From contig NJBF01000004.1 of NCBI GenBank assembly GCA_003144275.1, positions 62,001 through 126,000 of the forward strand: a DNA stretch of 64,000 nucleotides, given 5' to 3'. The translations under genes and the position numbers were made by a program. Positions 62,431 through 64,000 of the stretch are shown here, in pieces (position 1 is the first letter of the stretch; the number at the start of each line of letters is the position of its first letter). The DNA is from Candidatus Heimdallarchaeota archaeon B3_Heim (GTDB lineage Archaea > Asgardarchaeota > Heimdallarchaeia > Hodarchaeales > Hodarchaeaceae). The notes under the pieces were generated by a model. That model was not told the DNA's origin, searched no databases, and saw only the letters and a program-made list of their open reading frames with translations.

Positions 62431-63350
62431 AGCTCTGCTCTTAAAAAGTAAATCACCATCTATTCATATAACTTTCGCGAACTAAAGTTAAAACTATATT
62501 TTGCCAATAGTATCAGGTTCATCATTGAGGAAGAGCGGAAATCCACTGGTGATTGTATATTGTTTTCAGAACATCAAACAAAACCGCGATATCACCTCTG
62601 AAAAATCCAAGTTATGCAGCTTTAGGACTTGAAACAACCAAATAAAAGCAACCATGTGAAACATAACAGTGAGAGTAAAATACTTCTCAAGAATGCCTCA
62701 TTAGTGTAAGTGAGGATTATTCGCTTAGTATAAACGGTGTATACACTATATATTTCATAAGCAAATGGCATAACCAAAGAAAGAAAATCGTACACACCAA
62801 TCAGTAGATGATGTAGGAATGAGAAACTTGTTCTTGTCTCGATAACCAGGCTCAATGGCAAACAGGTGATATTATCGTTAAAAAAACCTTCCCTCCTCAT
62901 AAGTCTTTGCATTCGGTCATGATTGCTTCGATCAAGAGTCTTCCGATAGACTCAAGAAAAGAAAGATTAGAAAGTCAAAAAGGCTGATTTAAGATCAACA
63001 GGTTAAGATTGATTTGTTTTAAACTATTGTTGACGTATCACCTCCAAACATCCAATCGAATCGCAGGGGGAAAACGGAAGAGATTTAGTTGGACTATAAG
63101 GAAAAACAGTCATAAAGATTCCAAAATTTTATATCGACGGGTTTTACACTCTGCAATTGTTGAACAGTGTAATAAAACGGGATATCTTAGACTTCTGGGA
63201 ACAATCGTATCAAAGAAAAATTCACAAATTACGTGTTCTCCACCGCTGGATCACAACCATTCAAAAAGAATTCAAAGACATGGGATAAGTTTCACTAACA
63301 ACTTTAGCCAATTCTCCGGTCATTAAGGGTACTCATTTAGAGATTTTGAA
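62431..63350. other. Gene-poor decayed region
   Basis: No convincing intact gene on either strand. Short open frames exist but none has a good start and family match. A plus-strand stretch after ~62,850 (GDIIVKKTFPPHKSLHSVMI) and one at 63,009-63,326 read like protein remnants, possibly transposase-derived, but frames are broken and I cannot name them. This looks like DNA left after element insertion and loss. Confidence 0.45.
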
Positions 63351-63646
63351 ATGTTTTACTGGTTTCTCCCTCTTCAACCTGAAAATCTAACAACAGAAAG
63401 GATCAGACTATTAAATGACTTTTTATCTAAATATACATCCCTACAGAAATATCGGGACAGGATATGTTAGCCATCGTTGATCATCAAACTGATGAGTTGA
63501 TCCCAGAGCCTTCTCATTCTGATCCCTTAAAAGCGGCGATCTATACGCTAAGAAGACACAAAAGCACCATTCTCAGGTTTTTGGAAGTTTATACTGAAGA
63601 ACCCTTCCACATCGCCCTACCTTACCGCGTAAACATGGATATTTAA
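63351..63646 (+). pseudogene. Frameshifted protein remnant, possibly transposase C-terminal part
   Basis: Two frames join at about 63,465: the first reads FYWFLPLQPENLTTERIRLL then a stop after KYRDRIC, the second continues LAIVDHQTDELIPEPSHSD and RRHKSTILRFLEVYTEE. Together they give ~98 residues of a helical, basic-acidic protein. The layout recalls the C-terminal part of archaeal IS transposases, but there is no DDE motif to confirm it. Confidence 0.35.
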
Positions 63647-63770
63647 TAGAAACGTTAGAGAACCATTTGAGTGTGGATTGATGTGTATTAAAAATAAGTT
63701 ACGTAAGTATGCGATTGTAATTTGGATATGAAACAAGTTTTTTCTTGAAGAAAGACGATCCTGATTAAGA

Positions 63771-63905
63771 ATGAGCGAAATTTATCCTTTACTATTGGAG
63801 GCTGACGGCTTGTTGCTGGCATCACCTGTTTATTTTGGTAGGCTTTCCGGGTGCTTGGCTAATTTTGTGGATAGGCTTCGGGTATTTCATTTAGGCAATT
63901 ATTAA
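63771..63905 (+). pseudogene. Fragment of an NAD(P)H-dependent FMN reductase / iron-sulfur flavoprotein
   Basis: 44 residues: EIYPLLLEADGLLLASPVYF and GRLSGCLANFVDRLRVFHLG, which match the flavin-binding middle of the flavodoxin-like FMN reductase family (EADGIIxxSPVYFGxxSGxLKxxxDR). The N-terminal ~70 residues with the first FMN loop and the C-terminal ~80 are missing; a TAA interrupts the frame, after which residues like LEAFEKWEKNEKKI continue in another frame. Clearly non-functional. Confidence 0.75.
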
Positions 63906-64000
63906 GAAATGAGGCCCTGGAAGCGTTCGAAAAATGGGAAAAGAATGAAAAGAAAATATTGTATTAATGTATGAAAAGTTATCTAAGGATTTTTTTTAAG

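Noticed and set aside
62622..63326. Open frames of 96 and 105 residues in the terminal region as genes
   Set aside because: No ribosome site, domain or start supports them; composition is erratic and the neighbourhood is full of broken frames.
1..64000. CRISPR array or restriction-modification system
   Set aside because: No regularly spaced direct repeats were seen, and the only DNA-methyltransferase-like gene has no nuclease partner.

Overview
The window most likely comes from an AT-rich Asgard (Promethearchaeati) archaeon. The evidence is: archaeal-type translation genes (ABCE1, a long archaeal TrpRS, a tRNA-Tyr with C1:G72 and introns, a MEMO1 protein); several Rag/Gtr-like small GTPases with HKxD G4 motifs, grouped with longin/roadblock-like proteins; archaeal secreted proteins with C-terminal membrane anchors; and frequent TTG/GTG starts. 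The class within Asgard cannot be fixed by eye. Gene density is high except in the last ~1.5 kb, which is decayed.

Layout. 1-5.8 kb: partial gene end, unknown protein, adenine deaminase, SPFH-like small protein, then on the minus strand PfkB kinase, MEMO1 and an unknown protein. 5.9-18.5 kb: a redox region. It holds an NfnB-like subunit with a TrxR-like::NfnA fusion, then (convergently) two paralogous longin-like proteins and a CBS-pair protein facing a minus-strand operon NuoE-NuoF-NuoG(short)-NfnA-NfnB(+extra domain), which looks like an electron-bifurcating NADH/NADPH/ferredoxin enzyme. The extra C-terminal beta-rich domain of the second NfnB is also the C-terminal domain of the two neighbouring longin-like proteins, an unexpected link between a redox complex and Asgard-style longin-like proteins. 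18.7-28.7 kb: a Rag-like GTPase, an MFS exporter, TrpRS, a tight operon of GTPase / degenerate GTPase / longin protein / GTPase, an unknown protein and a site-2 protease. 28.7-37.8 kb: ABCE1, two YdjM-like membrane proteins, a secreted metalloprotease, a double-domain methyltransferase, a zinc-finger membrane protein and an Eis-like acetyltransferase.

37.8-41.5 kb: a B12-binding radical SAM protein, then a tRNA-Tyr(GUA) with a 53-nt anticodon-loop intron and an apparent second, hairpin-forming insertion in the D loop; next to it a LAGLIDADG endonuclease gene, and on its far side a degenerate copy of the 5' part of the same tRNA. 41.5-44.6 kb: BtuCDF-type importer. 45-53.2 kb: methyl-cycle genes (MetK of bacterial type, MTHFR-like protein, MetE split into a zinc-site half and a zinc-less half), a divergent XRE-CBS regulator, TrmO, a winged-helix protein and a UroD/MtaA-like methyltransferase. 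53.2-57.3 kb: two FtsX-like permeases, one with a ~550-residue glycosylation-prone beta-repeat ectodomain. 57.5-62.4 kb: surface-glycan genes (GT39-like, sugar epimerase, broken GT2, flippase-like LPG-synthase membrane domain). 62.4-64 kb: remnants only, including a fragment of an NAD(P)H:FMN reductase.

The strongest candidates for something undescribed are the domain shared between the bifurcating redox operon and its longin-like neighbours, the doubly interrupted tRNA-Tyr with its endonuclease-flanked 5' duplicate, and the GTPase/pseudo-GTPase/longin operon.
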